Source: JBMNOI01 sp050942995 (GTDB lineage Bacteria > Chloroflexota > Anaerolineae > UBA1429). From it: a stretch of DNA of 27,005 bases. Position numbers and translations under genes: made by a program. The stretch spans positions 1 through 27,005 of the forward strand of contig JBMNOI010000048.1 of the NCBI GenBank assembly GCA_050942995.1. The letters run 5' to 3'. How positions within the stretch are numbered: position 1 is the stretch's first letter; each line of letters opens with the position of its first letter. Shown here piece by piece: positions 8,103 through 16,700 of this stretch. A model generated the notes under the pieces. The model was given only the letters and a program-made list of their open reading frames with translations. It was not told the origin of the DNA and searched no databases.

Positions 8103-10091
8103 ATGCATGAATTCCAAGAGTTGTTCGAGCCGATCCAGATCGGCAATGTCCAGATAAAGAACCGCATCGCCATGGCGCCCATGCTCACGTTTGGATTGAT
8201 GAACCCCGACGGCACCATGGCCCAGCGAGCACTGGATTATTACATCGAGCGAGCCCGTGGACGCGTGGGGCTCATCATCAGCGGCGCCTTCAAAGTCGAG
8301 AACGACATCGACCCGTTACTCCCCGGGGTCCCGCTCGTCTCGCCGGCATCGCTGGCATCGTTTGTCGAGCTGGTAGAGGCCCTGCATGCGTTGGGCACGC
8401 GTCTCTTCGTGCAGCTTACCGCCGGCTTTGGCCGGGTGAGCACTCCCTTTATGCTGCGCGATCGACCGGTATCGGCCTCGGCCATACCCAACTACTGGGA
8501 TCCCGAGATCATATGCCGCGAATTGGATGCTCAGGAGGTGCAGCGCATCGTACAGGCCTTTGGCCGGGCCGCCGCCCTCCTGGGCGAGGCCGGGGTCGAC
8601 GGCATCGAACTGCACGGGCACGAGGGCTATCTCTTTGACCAGTTCACCAGCGCCATCTGGAACAAGCGCAGCGACAAGTACGGTGGCGATCTGCGGACCC
8701 GATTGGCCTTTCCCATCGAAGCAATGCGGACCATCAAGGCCACCCTGGGCAAAGACTATCCTGTGCAGTACCGCTACGGCGCCAGACACTATATGAAGGG
8801 AGAGTGGCAGGCGGCGCTGCCGGGCGAGGAGTACGACGAGGCCGGCCGCAATCTGGAAGAGAGCATCGAAATGGCCCGCCTGCTGGAAGAGGCCGGCTTC
8901 GACTCGTTGCATATCGATGCCGGCAGCTACGATAGCTGGTACTGGCCCCATCCTCCCCTCTACATGCCCCATGGCTGCATGCTGGATCTGTCCGCAGCCG
9001 TCAAAAAGGCGGTGAGCATTCCGGTGATCGCCGTGGGTCGGCTGGAAGTGCCCGAGGTGGCAACGCAAGCGCTGCGCAACGGGCAGGCCGATATGGTTGC
9101 CATCGGTCGCGGCTTGCTCACCGACGAGCATTGGGTGCGCAAGGTAGAGGAGGATCGCACGCAGCATATCCGCCCCTGTATCGGCTGCCACGACGGCTGC
9201 GTGGGCCGCATCTTTACCGGGCGCCCCCTATCATGCGCGGTGAACCCCGCTGTCGGACGCGAACGGCTTTATGCTCTGTCCAGGACCGAGACGCCCCGTG
9301 ATGTGATGGTCATCGGCGGGGGTATTGCCGGGCTGGAGGTCGCCCGCGCCGCCCTGGAGCGCGGACACCGTGTCACCGTCTATGAGAAAAGCGAGGCGCT
9401 GGGCGGCCATGTCATCGCCGGATCGGTGCCGCCGTTCAAAACAGAGACCGCCGCCCTGCTCGAATGGTACAGAACCGAGCTGGATACGCTGGGCGCCGAG
9501 GTTCATCTGAACAGCCCCGTCACACCGAACATGGTGCGAGACGCGACCCCGGATGTGGTGGTCGTCGCCACCGGCTCTGAGCCGATCATCCCCAATGTGC
9601 CCGGCATCGAAAGCGGCCACGTCATGAACGAGATCGAGTTCCTTATGGGGCAAAAGCCGGTGGGTGATTGCGTCACCATCGTCGGCGGCGGCCTGGTGGG
9701 CTGTGAGGCGGCGCTGTGGGCCGCCCAGAACGGCAAGCAGGTGACCATCATCGAGCAACTGGACGAGCTCATGTCGGCCGGCATCTATGTGCCGCCGATG
9801 AACAAAATGATGCTGCTGGATCTACTCAAATTCCATGGCGTGCGCATCATCACCGGGCTGACGCTCACCGGTGTAGATGCCGGCGGCGTCACCCTCATGG
9901 ATCGCGCGTTCAACAGCACCCGGGTCGATTGCGACTCGGTGATCATCGCCGTCGGGTTCCGTGCCAATCGCACCATGTACGATGAGCTGCTGGGCGCCAC
10001 ACCCAATCTTTACCTGATCGGCGACGCCCGCGAGCCGCGCAACATCCGTGGCGCCATCTGGGATGGTTACGAGGTCGCGCGGGGGATATAG
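8103..10091 (+). CDS. old yellow enzyme / 2,4-dienoyl-CoA reductase-type flavoprotein (FMN, 4Fe-4S, FAD)
   Basis: A protein of 662 residues started at the ATG at 8103 (GGAGG at 8091-8095). Residues 1 to about 350 form the FMN TIM barrel: FEPIQIGNVQIKNRIAMAPM near the start and ELHGHEGYLFDQF with the catalytic-type His171 and Tyr176. A 4Fe-4S motif follows (Cys359, Cys362, Cys366, Cys378). The C-terminal half has two nucleotide-binding folds: VIGGGIAGLE at about 404 for FAD and TIVGGGLVGCEAA at about 525 for NAD(P)H. This is the 2,4-dienoyl-CoA reductase / trimethylamine dehydrogenase / BaiCD-type group, which passes electrons from NAD(P)H through FAD and the cluster to FMN to reduce activated C=C bonds. 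The exact substrate is not evident. It ends the permease operon (60 bases after the small protein) and would suit reduction of an unsaturated acid. Confidence 0.9.
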   Translation: MHEFQELFEPIQIGNVQIKNRIAMAPMLTFGLMNPDGTMAQRALDYYIERARGRVGLIISGAFKVENDIDPLLPGVPLVSPASLASFVELVEALHALGTRLFVQLTAGFGRVSTPFMLRDRPVSASAIPNYWDPEIICRELDAQEVQRIVQAFGRAAALLGEAGVDGIELHGHEGYLFDQFTSAIWNKRSDKYGGDLRTRLAFPIEAMRTIKATLGKDYPVQYRYGARHYMKGEWQAALPGEEYDEAGRNLEESIEMARLLEEAGFDSLHIDAGSYDSWYWPHPPLYMPHGCMLDLSAAVKKAVSIPVIAVGRLEVPEVATQALRNGQADMVAIGRGLLTDEHWVRKVEEDRTQHIRPCIGCHDGCVGRIFTGRPLSCAVNPAVGRERLYALSRTETPRDVMVIGGGIAGLEVARAALERGHRVTVYEKSEALGGHVIAGSVPPFKTETAALLEWYRTELDTLGAEVHLNSPVTPNMVRDATPDVVVVATGSEPIIPNVPGIESGHVMNEIEFLMGQKPVGDCVTIVGGGLVGCEAALWAAQNGKQVTIIEQLDELMSAGIYVPPMNKMMLLDLLKFHGVRIITGLTLTGVDAGGVTLMDRAFNSTRVDCDSVIIAVGFRANRTMYDELLGATPNLYLIGDAREPRNIRGAIWDGYEVARGI

Positions 10092-10101
10092 CGGAACAAC
10101 A

Positions 10102-10126
10102 AGAGCCCTCCTCCGTGGAGGGCTCT
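10102..10126. terminator. bidirectional hairpin terminator between convergent genes
   Basis: AGAGCCCTCC (10102-10111) pairs perfectly with GGAGGGCTCT (10117-10126) around the 5-base loop TCCGT. It lies 11 bases after the flavoprotein stop and 45 bases before the end of the minus-strand isomerase. A-rich bases precede it and a short AT-rich stretch follows, which suits use from both sides. Confidence 0.8.
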
Positions 10127-10170
10127 ATTCCGACGGTCGCCCCGATTGTCCTCGTCCGGCCAGAGTCGCC

Positions 10171-10983
10171 TCAGTCGGCAATCAGCGTCCGCAGATAAGC
10201 CACACTCTGTCGCGCCCAGTCGTCCTCCAGAGCGATGGTCTCTTCCAAAGTGGATTGTAGCGGCGGCCACAACTCGAGAATGGCGTTCATCTCCCGGCCA
10301 TGGCGACGCATCTGCGTCAGCAGCCAGGGCACATCGAGCTGGCCCCGCCCCACCGGCCGCCCCTCCAGCACAAAGCCCATACGCGAGGGCACCCGCCCGA
10401 TGTGGAAATCTTTGATGTGCAGGCTGACGGTATAGGGCCCCAGCGCGGCCACCACCAGATCGGGGCCTTCTAACGCACCGAATGAATTGACGGTATCCAA
10501 ACAGATGCCCACTTGATCGCTGTCCAGCCGCTCCATGATGCGCACCAGATCCTGCGCCTTGAACCGCTCGTGATTCTCGACGGCCAGGGTCACCCCGGCG
10601 GCACGCAGATCGGGCAACAGCACCGCGATTGTGTCGACGATCTCGTCCTCGTCGGGTTGGTGGCCGGGCGAATCCACCACCACCCGCAGGATGGGCGACT
10701 CGAATCGTTCCGCCAGCCGCAGGTAGGTACTCAGGTGGTCGGATGCGATGCCCAGCGTGCCCACCTCCACGTCCGCGCCCAGCGACCGAGTGCGAGCATG
10801 CAGCGCGTCCAGTTCTGCCGCCGACATCCGGTGCAGAGGCACGTTGTCGCAGATCTGCACCAGCCCAACGCCCAGCGCCGCCGCCCGTTCGATCAGATCC
10901 ATCGCCGTCATAGGCGCCGCCGGTGGGTGGCCCGGCGCGCCGATCGCCCAGGCATACGCATACGATCCAATGCCCAGCTTCAT
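10171..10983 (-). CDS. sugar phosphate isomerase/epimerase family TIM-barrel protein
   Basis: A protein of 270 residues beginning MKLGIGSYAYAWAIGAPGHP; GAGG lies about 6 bases before the ATG at 10983. It has the xylose isomerase-like/AP-endonuclease-2 fold (PF01261). Predicted metal ligands fall in the expected order: Glu136 in LAVENHERF, Asp163 in ICLDTVNSFG, His189 in VSLHIKDFH and Glu237 in AILELWPP. The family includes hydroxypyruvate isomerases, ketose 3-epimerases, inosose dehydratases and hydrolases, so the reaction is open. It sits 10 bases after the dehydrogenase gene and is almost certainly co-transcribed, which points to joint work on a sugar acid or keto-sugar acid. Confidence 0.83.
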   Translation of the reverse strand: MKLGIGSYAYAWAIGAPGHPPAAPMTAMDLIERAAALGVGLVQICDNVPLHRMSAAELDALHARTRSLGADVEVGTLGIASDHLSTYLRLAERFESPILRVVVDSPGHQPDEDEIVDTIAVLLPDLRAAGVTLAVENHERFKAQDLVRIMERLDSDQVGICLDTVNSFGALEGPDLVVAALGPYTVSLHIKDFHIGRVPSRMGFVLEGRPVGRGQLDVPWLLTQMRRHGREMNAILELWPPLQSTLEETIALEDDWARQSVAYLRTLIAD

Positions 10984-10993
10984 CGCCGCCTCG

Positions 10994-11833
10994 CTATGCC
11001 GACGTGCCCCGAATGATAGCCTGCACCTCGGCCATTACATTTTCGGGCTCGAACACCTTTTTCCAATCGGGCTGAAAGATCTTTTTCATGGCCCGTTCGC
11101 TGGCCAAACGCGCTCCGTCCGAGATCTCGGCATCGATAAAGCCGAATAGCATACCGATATTGACGTTCAGGTGGCCCAGCATAAAGTCTCGCGCCGCCGC
11201 CTCGGGCACACCCCGGCGAATGGCCTCATCCATCGCCTCGCGCACCACCATCATACAGGTCAGCGTTACCGTCTCGGCCATGGCCGGCTCCAGTATGGCC
11301 ATCTGCTCCACAGTAATGCGGTGCGTCCCCAGGGTGGGAGCGAACATGGTTTTGACGATATTCTCACCCTTTTCATAATCCTCTTCGGGCCCCTGCATCA
11401 GCGCGCACACGAGGTATTGAGCGGCGATGCCCCCGAAAAAGTCACGCCGCGCCGCCGGATCGGTCTCGTCACTCACCACCGGCGGATGGCAGGGATGGAC
11501 GACAAAGTAGGTCACATCGGCGCGATCGGGCAGCTCGCCGCCGAGAGGGGCCGCCGGATCCAGGCAGATAAGCATGGCGCCGCTCTTCATCAGCGGCACG
11601 ATCTCACGGGCCACCCGCCCGATATAGATATCGGGGATGGCCAGCACAACGATATCCCCCTGTGGGGCGGCCACATCGCCCGGCGTGGGCTCGATGCCGC
11701 GCTCCCTGAGACGGGCGATACCCGATTCTCCCGCCTCGACGTATAATAGATCATACGAACCGTCCTGTTGCAGGCTCGACGATATGCGCGTGCCCATCTT
11801 GCCGGCCGCGCCGAACAGCGCGATGGTGGTCAT
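10994..11833 (-). CDS. D-apionate oxidoisomerase-like / PGDH C-terminal-domain dehydrogenase
   Basis: A protein of 279 residues. The ATG at 11833 has AGGAGGA at 11841-11847 and directly opens a Rossmann fold (MTTIALFGAAGKMGTRI, Gly8-x-x-Gly11-x-x-Gly14), so the longer in-frame extension to 11917 is rejected. The next strands give VVLAIPDIYIGRVAREIVP and the distinctive YFVVHPCHPP; the helical half has HRITVEQMAILEPAMAETV and REAMDEAIRRGVPEAAARDFMLGH. From memory of the family this pattern matches the NAD-dependent proteins with a phosphogluconate-dehydrogenase-like C-terminal domain (PF16896), which include D-apionate oxidoisomerase (ApnO). The other known apionate genes (kinase, RuBisCO-like protein) are not in the window, so a related branched or keto-sugar acid is equally possible. 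Confidence 0.75.
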   Translation of the reverse strand: MTTIALFGAAGKMGTRISSSLQQDGSYDLLYVEAGESGIARLRERGIEPTPGDVAAPQGDIVVLAIPDIYIGRVAREIVPLMKSGAMLICLDPAAPLGGELPDRADVTYFVVHPCHPPVVSDETDPAARRDFFGGIAAQYLVCALMQGPEEDYEKGENIVKTMFAPTLGTHRITVEQMAILEPAMAETVTLTCMMVVREAMDEAIRRGVPEAAARDFMLGHLNVNIGMLFGFIDAEISDGARLASERAMKKIFQPDWKKVFEPENVMAEVQAIIRGTSA

Positions 11834-11872
11834 GGTCGCTTCCTCCTGTGGTGTGGGTTCGTGCTCGGCGAG

Positions 11873-11878
11873 ATTATA
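11873..11878 (-). promoter_or_regulatory. -10 element for the dehydrogenase-isomerase operon
   Basis: A perfect TATAAT on the minus strand within GCGGTATAATCTCG. The predicted start near 11866 gives a leader of about 33 bases before the ATG at 11833. No good -35 at standard distance; GGTGTC at 11896-11901 is only a weak match with a 17-base spacer. Confidence 0.55.
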
Positions 11879-11927
11879 CCGCAAGGCAGTACCGTGACAC
11901 CAACCACAGCGCAACAAACCGATTCTG

Positions 11928-11955
11928 TTTCACATTTCGTTGCACTTGATATACA
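11928..11955 (+). promoter_or_regulatory. candidate promoter for the TPR-LysM gene
   Basis: TTTCAC (11928-11933) and TATACA (11950-11955) are separated by 16 bases on the plus strand; an overlapping TACAAT at 11952-11957 is an alternative -10. The predicted start falls inside the inverted repeat at 11956-11996. Both hexamers are partial matches. Confidence 0.35.
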
Positions 11956-11996
11956 ATGGGCAACGCAGTGGAATTGCCCGTTCGAGCGTTGCCCAT
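11956..11996. repeat. perfect 11-bp inverted repeat, operator-like
   Basis: ATGGGCAACGC (11956-11966) and GCGTTGCCCAT (11986-11996) are exact inverted copies around a 19-base spacer. A third TTGCCCG half-site lies inside the spacer (11974-11980). The array touches the candidate plus-strand -10 and covers its predicted start. It could be an operator with three GGGCAA half-sites or a hairpin in the leader; no regulator gene is adjacent. Confidence 0.55.
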
Positions 11997-12100
11997 GAAC
12001 AGGGGCCCCGGCCCCGTCACTCGACATCGAACCTGTATTCCGGCCTCTGACTACGCCAAGCCCATGCTGCCGGTTACGCACGATCATCAAGGAGGCGGGC

Positions 12101-13609
12101 TTGCCTACGAAAAACCGATTGCTGTACGGTGCCCTGCTGATCCCGGCCGTACTCGGCCCGGTGTTTTTCCTGGCCGGCATTCTCAGCCGCGGATTGGCTA
12201 TTTACTATGCCGAGAACGGACGGTTGGTGGTCACCTGCCTGCTGCTCTCTCTCAGCGCGACGGCGGCCGCCTATGTGGCCGTGCGTCCGGGGAACGCCAC
12301 CGCCCGCATCGTGGCCGGCGCCGCTCTGCTCATCAACCTGGGCTCCCTGGCCTACTCGGCCAGGCTCTGGTCGATCGATATGGAGCGCGCCTTTGCCGAG
12401 GTCGAAATGGCCCCCATACAGGTGGGCCGGGTGGGCATTCTCATCTCCCCTGTCGACCACTCTCCCGAGGCCGTGCACGAAGCCCGCGCCATCGAGCGCC
12501 GGTTGAACAGCATCATCGACCAGCTCGACCTGAGCGACTATTTCATCGTACGCCACGCCTATCCCGTCTACTCCTCTGAACAGGCCGAGCGGCTGGCACA
12601 CCGCATGCGCGCCCACATCATCATCTGGAAGACCGAGCGTCCGCAACGCTGGGATTCGCAGGTGATCGATATGACCTACCACGTCACCGTGCTGGGCGCC
12701 AATGAGACAGAGCTCGATCTGCAGCCGCTGCGACTCATGCTGCTTATGGGGACCAGCGATACATTTACCCTTCACACCACCCGCCTGCAAGAGGAAGATA
12801 CGCTCTCGCCTCTGGCGCTACAGGTGGTCGCCCCGGTGGCCTCTGCGTTTGGTTGCCTGTCGCTGGATCGCCCCATGCAGGCCGCAGCGCTCTACGACGG
12901 AGTGCTCCAGATAGAGGGTTTGTCTGCCGAGCAGCGGGCGGCGGTGCACGCCTATTATGGCACGGCGCTGCTCTATCTGGAACGTCCCGACCTGGCGATG
13001 GAACAGTTTGAGCTATCGAACGAGTTACAGCCCAACGCCATGGCATGGACCGGCATCGGCAACGCATCTCTGGCCGGTCGCGATCACCCGAGCGCCCGTG
13101 AAGCGTATACCCGCGCGATTGCGGTAGATCCCTACAACCCCATGCCCTATTGCGGCCTGGGCATCCTGCTCCTGCGCGAAAGTCGGGTCAGTCAGGCGCT
13201 GACCATGTATCGTCAGGCCATCGCCTTGCAACCCTCGAGCAGCGTGCCCTATGCGCTGGTGGGCATGGCCCAAGAATTGAGCGGCGACATCGACGCCGCG
13301 CGTGAAGCGTACCATATGAGCGCCTCATTTGCCGGCCCCATGGCCGGCCTCTATACCGCATCTGTCGAACGCGCCGACGAGATATTGCGCAATCCCCCCA
13401 CGCCGGTGCCCACGGCCACCCCGCGCCCTCGGCCGACCCCCACTCCGGTGGCGACGGTGGCTATCTACCGTGTGGAGCGTGGAGATACCCTGGCGAAAAT
13501 CGCCCAGGATATGGGGGTGACCATCCAGGCGCTCATCGATGCCAACGAACTGGATCCTGATGGCTTTTTGCAGGTGGGACAGACGCTTCTGATCCCCAAG
13601 ATGAACTAG
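12101..13609 (+). CDS. membrane-anchored TPR protein with C-terminal LysM domain
   Basis: A protein of 502 residues. It uses TTG at 12101 with AAGGAGG at 12089-12095 five bases upstream; no ATG gives a better start. Three N-terminal membrane segments (residues about 7-30, 41-62 and 69-85) are followed by a soluble domain (about 105-250; VGRVGILISPVDHSP and YFIVRHAYPVYSS) that I do not recognise. TPR repeats span about 260-425 (AVHAYYGTALLYLERPDLAM, AREAYTRAIAVDPYNPMPYC, ALTMYRQAIALQPSSSVPYA). A Pro/Thr linker (about 432-452) leads to a LysM domain (about 455-502; YRVERGDTLAKIAQDMGV to VGQTLLIPKMN), which binds N-acetylglucosamine-containing polymers such as peptidoglycan. The layout suggests an envelope scaffold tying the membrane to the wall. 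The next gene encodes a giant secreted protein, so a surface-assembly role is plausible. Confidence 0.85.
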   Translation: MPTKNRLLYGALLIPAVLGPVFFLAGILSRGLAIYYAENGRLVVTCLLLSLSATAAAYVAVRPGNATARIVAGAALLINLGSLAYSARLWSIDMERAFAEVEMAPIQVGRVGILISPVDHSPEAVHEARAIERRLNSIIDQLDLSDYFIVRHAYPVYSSEQAERLAHRMRAHIIIWKTERPQRWDSQVIDMTYHVTVLGANETELDLQPLRLMLLMGTSDTFTLHTTRLQEEDTLSPLALQVVAPVASAFGCLSLDRPMQAAALYDGVLQIEGLSAEQRAAVHAYYGTALLYLERPDLAMEQFELSNELQPNAMAWTGIGNASLAGRDHPSAREAYTRAIAVDPYNPMPYCGLGILLLRESRVSQALTMYRQAIALQPSSSVPYALVGMAQELSGDIDAAREAYHMSASFAGPMAGLYTASVERADEILRNPPTPVPTATPRPRPTPTPVATVAIYRVERGDTLAKIAQDMGVTIQALIDANELDPDGFLQVGQTLLIPKMN

Positions 13610-13705
13610 AGCCTGCTCGTGAATCGATCGTGCTCCTGATCGGGCAGCTCATGCCGGCGGATCCCGGAGAATGTTCAGCCTATCAACTTGTGGCGCCGGG
13701 AAGGA

Positions 13706-13730
13706 TGGGGCTATTTACCCGATAGCCCCA
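13706..13730 (+). promoter_or_regulatory. 9-bp hairpin immediately before the ribosome site of the giant gene
   Basis: TGGGGCTAT (13706-13714) pairs perfectly with ATAGCCCCA (13722-13730) around TTACCCG. AGAGGG, the only ribosome-site candidate, starts at 13731, directly on the helix edge, and the ATG is at 13744. The hairpin could attenuate read-through from the TPR-LysM gene or control translation of the giant protein. There is no T-run, so a plain intrinsic terminator is less likely. Confidence 0.6.
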
Positions 13731-13743
13731 AGAGGGCGAATTC

Positions 13744-16700
13744 ATGCGTAGGACCGGTTTAGCGACAACCTTCATCATGACGGTCTGCGGTGTTCTGGTC
13801 ACGCTCATCGCGGTGGCCACGACGCATGCAGCGTCGCTGCGCCCTGTGTCTTTCGCAAAAGGCTCTAGTGTATCCCCATGGTTACCCCACGAGACGACGC
13901 TCTCTGTCGCGGCGCCGCAAATTCGGGTGACTCATCCGCTGCCCGGCGATACGCTCTCGGCCGACTCGACAGTCCGGGTCGAGAGCAACCTGCCGCCCGA
14001 GGCGTTGATCGAGGTTGAGTTTTATCTCCAGCCCGAGGCCCAACAACCCGACGGCGACGAGGCCCTTCTCTTCCTGGGACTCGATCGCGACGGGGACGAT
14101 GGTTGGAGCGTTCCCTTACCCCTGAGTGACCTGCATCCCTCACGGCGCTACCGGGTGCTGGCGCTGGCCGTGGACGGGCAGGAGAATATCCTGCGCGCTC
14201 TGGGGGGATGGTTCTCCGTGCATCCTTCGCCGGCAGGTAACACATGGGCCTACTCTCCCCTGCCCGATCCCGTACGCGGCGAGTCATCTCTCTCCATCGT
14301 AGCCCCCTCCGGTGAGATTTCGCCCATGCGCATGGACCTTTATCTGGCCCCGGTGATCGGTGAGCCCGAGGCAACCCGTCCGCCCTTTGACGCGCCGCCC
14401 CCGTTGCACTATCTGGGATCGGGTCTTTTGGAGGATCTCTCCGACGGGGGGAGAGCGCTCACCACCTTCCCTTATGATAGCCGTCTGCTGCCCGATGGCC
14501 TCTATGCGCCGGTCGTTGAACTCGTCGGCAACGATGGCGAACGCTATCCGGCTCCCCCGGCAGCGCCGTTTCGGATCGAAAACGCCCTCGCCCCCGATGT
14601 GACGCTGACGGGGCCGGGGCATGCCGTCACCGACGAGATCTCGTTATCTGTCGATATAGACGATCCGACCGGCAATATAGAGCGTGTCGATTTCTACCTC
14701 GAGTACAGTCAGCCCGTGCTCGAGCTGGATGAGGGCAAGAGAGAGTCGATGCCCCATATCTTTTGGCTGGGCAGCGATATCGACGGGAGCGACGGCTGGG
14801 GGCTGCGTGTCTCATCGGAGGAATTCTGGGACGGCGACCACTGGCACGTGCTGGCGGTGGCTTATAACAGCGCAGGGATGTCCGGTAGCGCCCGCTCGCC
14901 ACGCTTTAGCATCGTACACAATCCTCGCGTCGTATTGCGTCTGCTGAGCCCGTCGCCCGATCGTCCATTACGGGGTGTCGAGCGGGTGGTATTGCAGGCG
15001 GCGCATGGCGCTCAGCACGTGCACAGCGTGCACCTGTTCGCCCGCAACGACGGCGGCGCCCTGATCGATCTGGGTGAAATGCCCCCATCGGTGAATCAAT
15101 GGCGTATGGATTGGGACACGCGCAGTCTGCCCGACGGCGAATATTCCCTGGTGGCTCTGGTGAGCCATGAGAGCGGACAGAGTCTGGCAGAAAGCCGTCC
15201 GCTGCTTCTCCAGAACCAGCGGGACCTCTATCACTTTAGCGCCCTGCCCGACGACGGCCCGTTGACGGGTACAACGCCGATACGAATATCTCCCGCACCG
15301 GGCGCGCCGGATATCGTCGAGGCCACCATCTATTACCGCGACGCCGGCGGAGAGATGTATCTCCTGCCGCAACAACCCGAGGCAGAGACGGAATGGGAGA
15401 CTCTGTGGGATACCGCCACTGCGCTGGATGGTGAATATGATCTGGTCGCCCATATCACCCATTCAGAGGGAGAGGTCGCCACTGCCATACGGCCTGTAAC
15501 GATACACAATGCCACGCCGGTCATTACTCTGGAGCCGCTGGATACCCAAACGCCCTGGAGCCGGGAGCGCGAGATCACCTGGCATACCGAACACCCGCTG
15601 GATCTACCGGTGCAGGTGACGATCGAATACAGCCCCGACGGCGGCTATCGTTGGGATACTGTGGCAGAAGGGTTGCCCGCCGAAGGAAGCTATCTGTGGG
15701 ATACGCGGCGATTCGCCGACTCAGCCGCCGGCCGACTGCGGCTCACGGCCGATGACGGAATCCGCTGCGGCCGCACCATCAGCCCATCCTTTGTGGTGAA
15801 CAATCTGAACCAACCGCCCCATCTGGCGATTCTCTCTCCCGAGGCCGGGTATAGCACACCGGATCAGGTTCAGGTGACGTGGCAAACATGGTCTCCCACC
15901 GGCTCTCCGTTGACCATCGACCTGACCTATCGGCAAAACGAGGGGGAGAGATGGCGATGGCTGGCCCGACGCATCGCCGATACCGGCCACTATGTCTGGG
16001 ATATCTCTGACCTGCCGGCGAACGAGACGTACACGCTACGGGTGACGGCTCGTGACGCGCAGGGCTATACAACGTCATGCACCGTAGAGGGCATCAGCCG
16101 GCTGTCGCGCACACTTCCCCACGTCGAACTGCTCTGGCCCAACAGCCGCATCCGCATCGACCGCGAGACGGTGATCCTGTGGGAGGCTACCGGCGAAGAT
16201 GACGAGCGGCTGCTCATCGATCTCTACTACAGCGAAAACGCCGGACAGGCCTGGCTGCCTCTGGCCGAGGGGCTACCCAACACCGGCTACTATGTGTGGC
16301 AGGTGGCGTTTCTCCCACCGAGCACCCAATACCGCATACGCGTCGTCGCCCGTGACGGCCCGTTCCGGGCCTATGATGATAGCGATGCCGCCTTTATCCT
16401 CGGACAAATACCCCGGCCACAGGTTTCGTTGCTGGCGCCCCGAGCATCGGCCCATCTCAGCGGAACGCAGATAGTGCGCTGGTCGACCTTTGTTCACGAC
16501 GGCACGCCCCTACTCGCGAGTGTGGCCGTGCGCCGCGCCACCGGCGGCGACTGGCAGATTCTGGCCGAGGGCATCAAGAACACCGACTTTTACCTGTGGG
16601 ATACAACGCCTTTCGACGATGGGCAATACCATCTCCGGGTCACTCTGTCCGATCCGGAGAACGCCACCCGGGTCGAGGTCACCGAAACGATCTATCTCTT

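Noticed and set aside
11834..11917. N-terminal extension of the ApnO-like dehydrogenase
   Set aside because: It would place 28 unrelated residues before the Rossmann strand, and it covers the AGGAGGA ribosome site and the TATAAT element.
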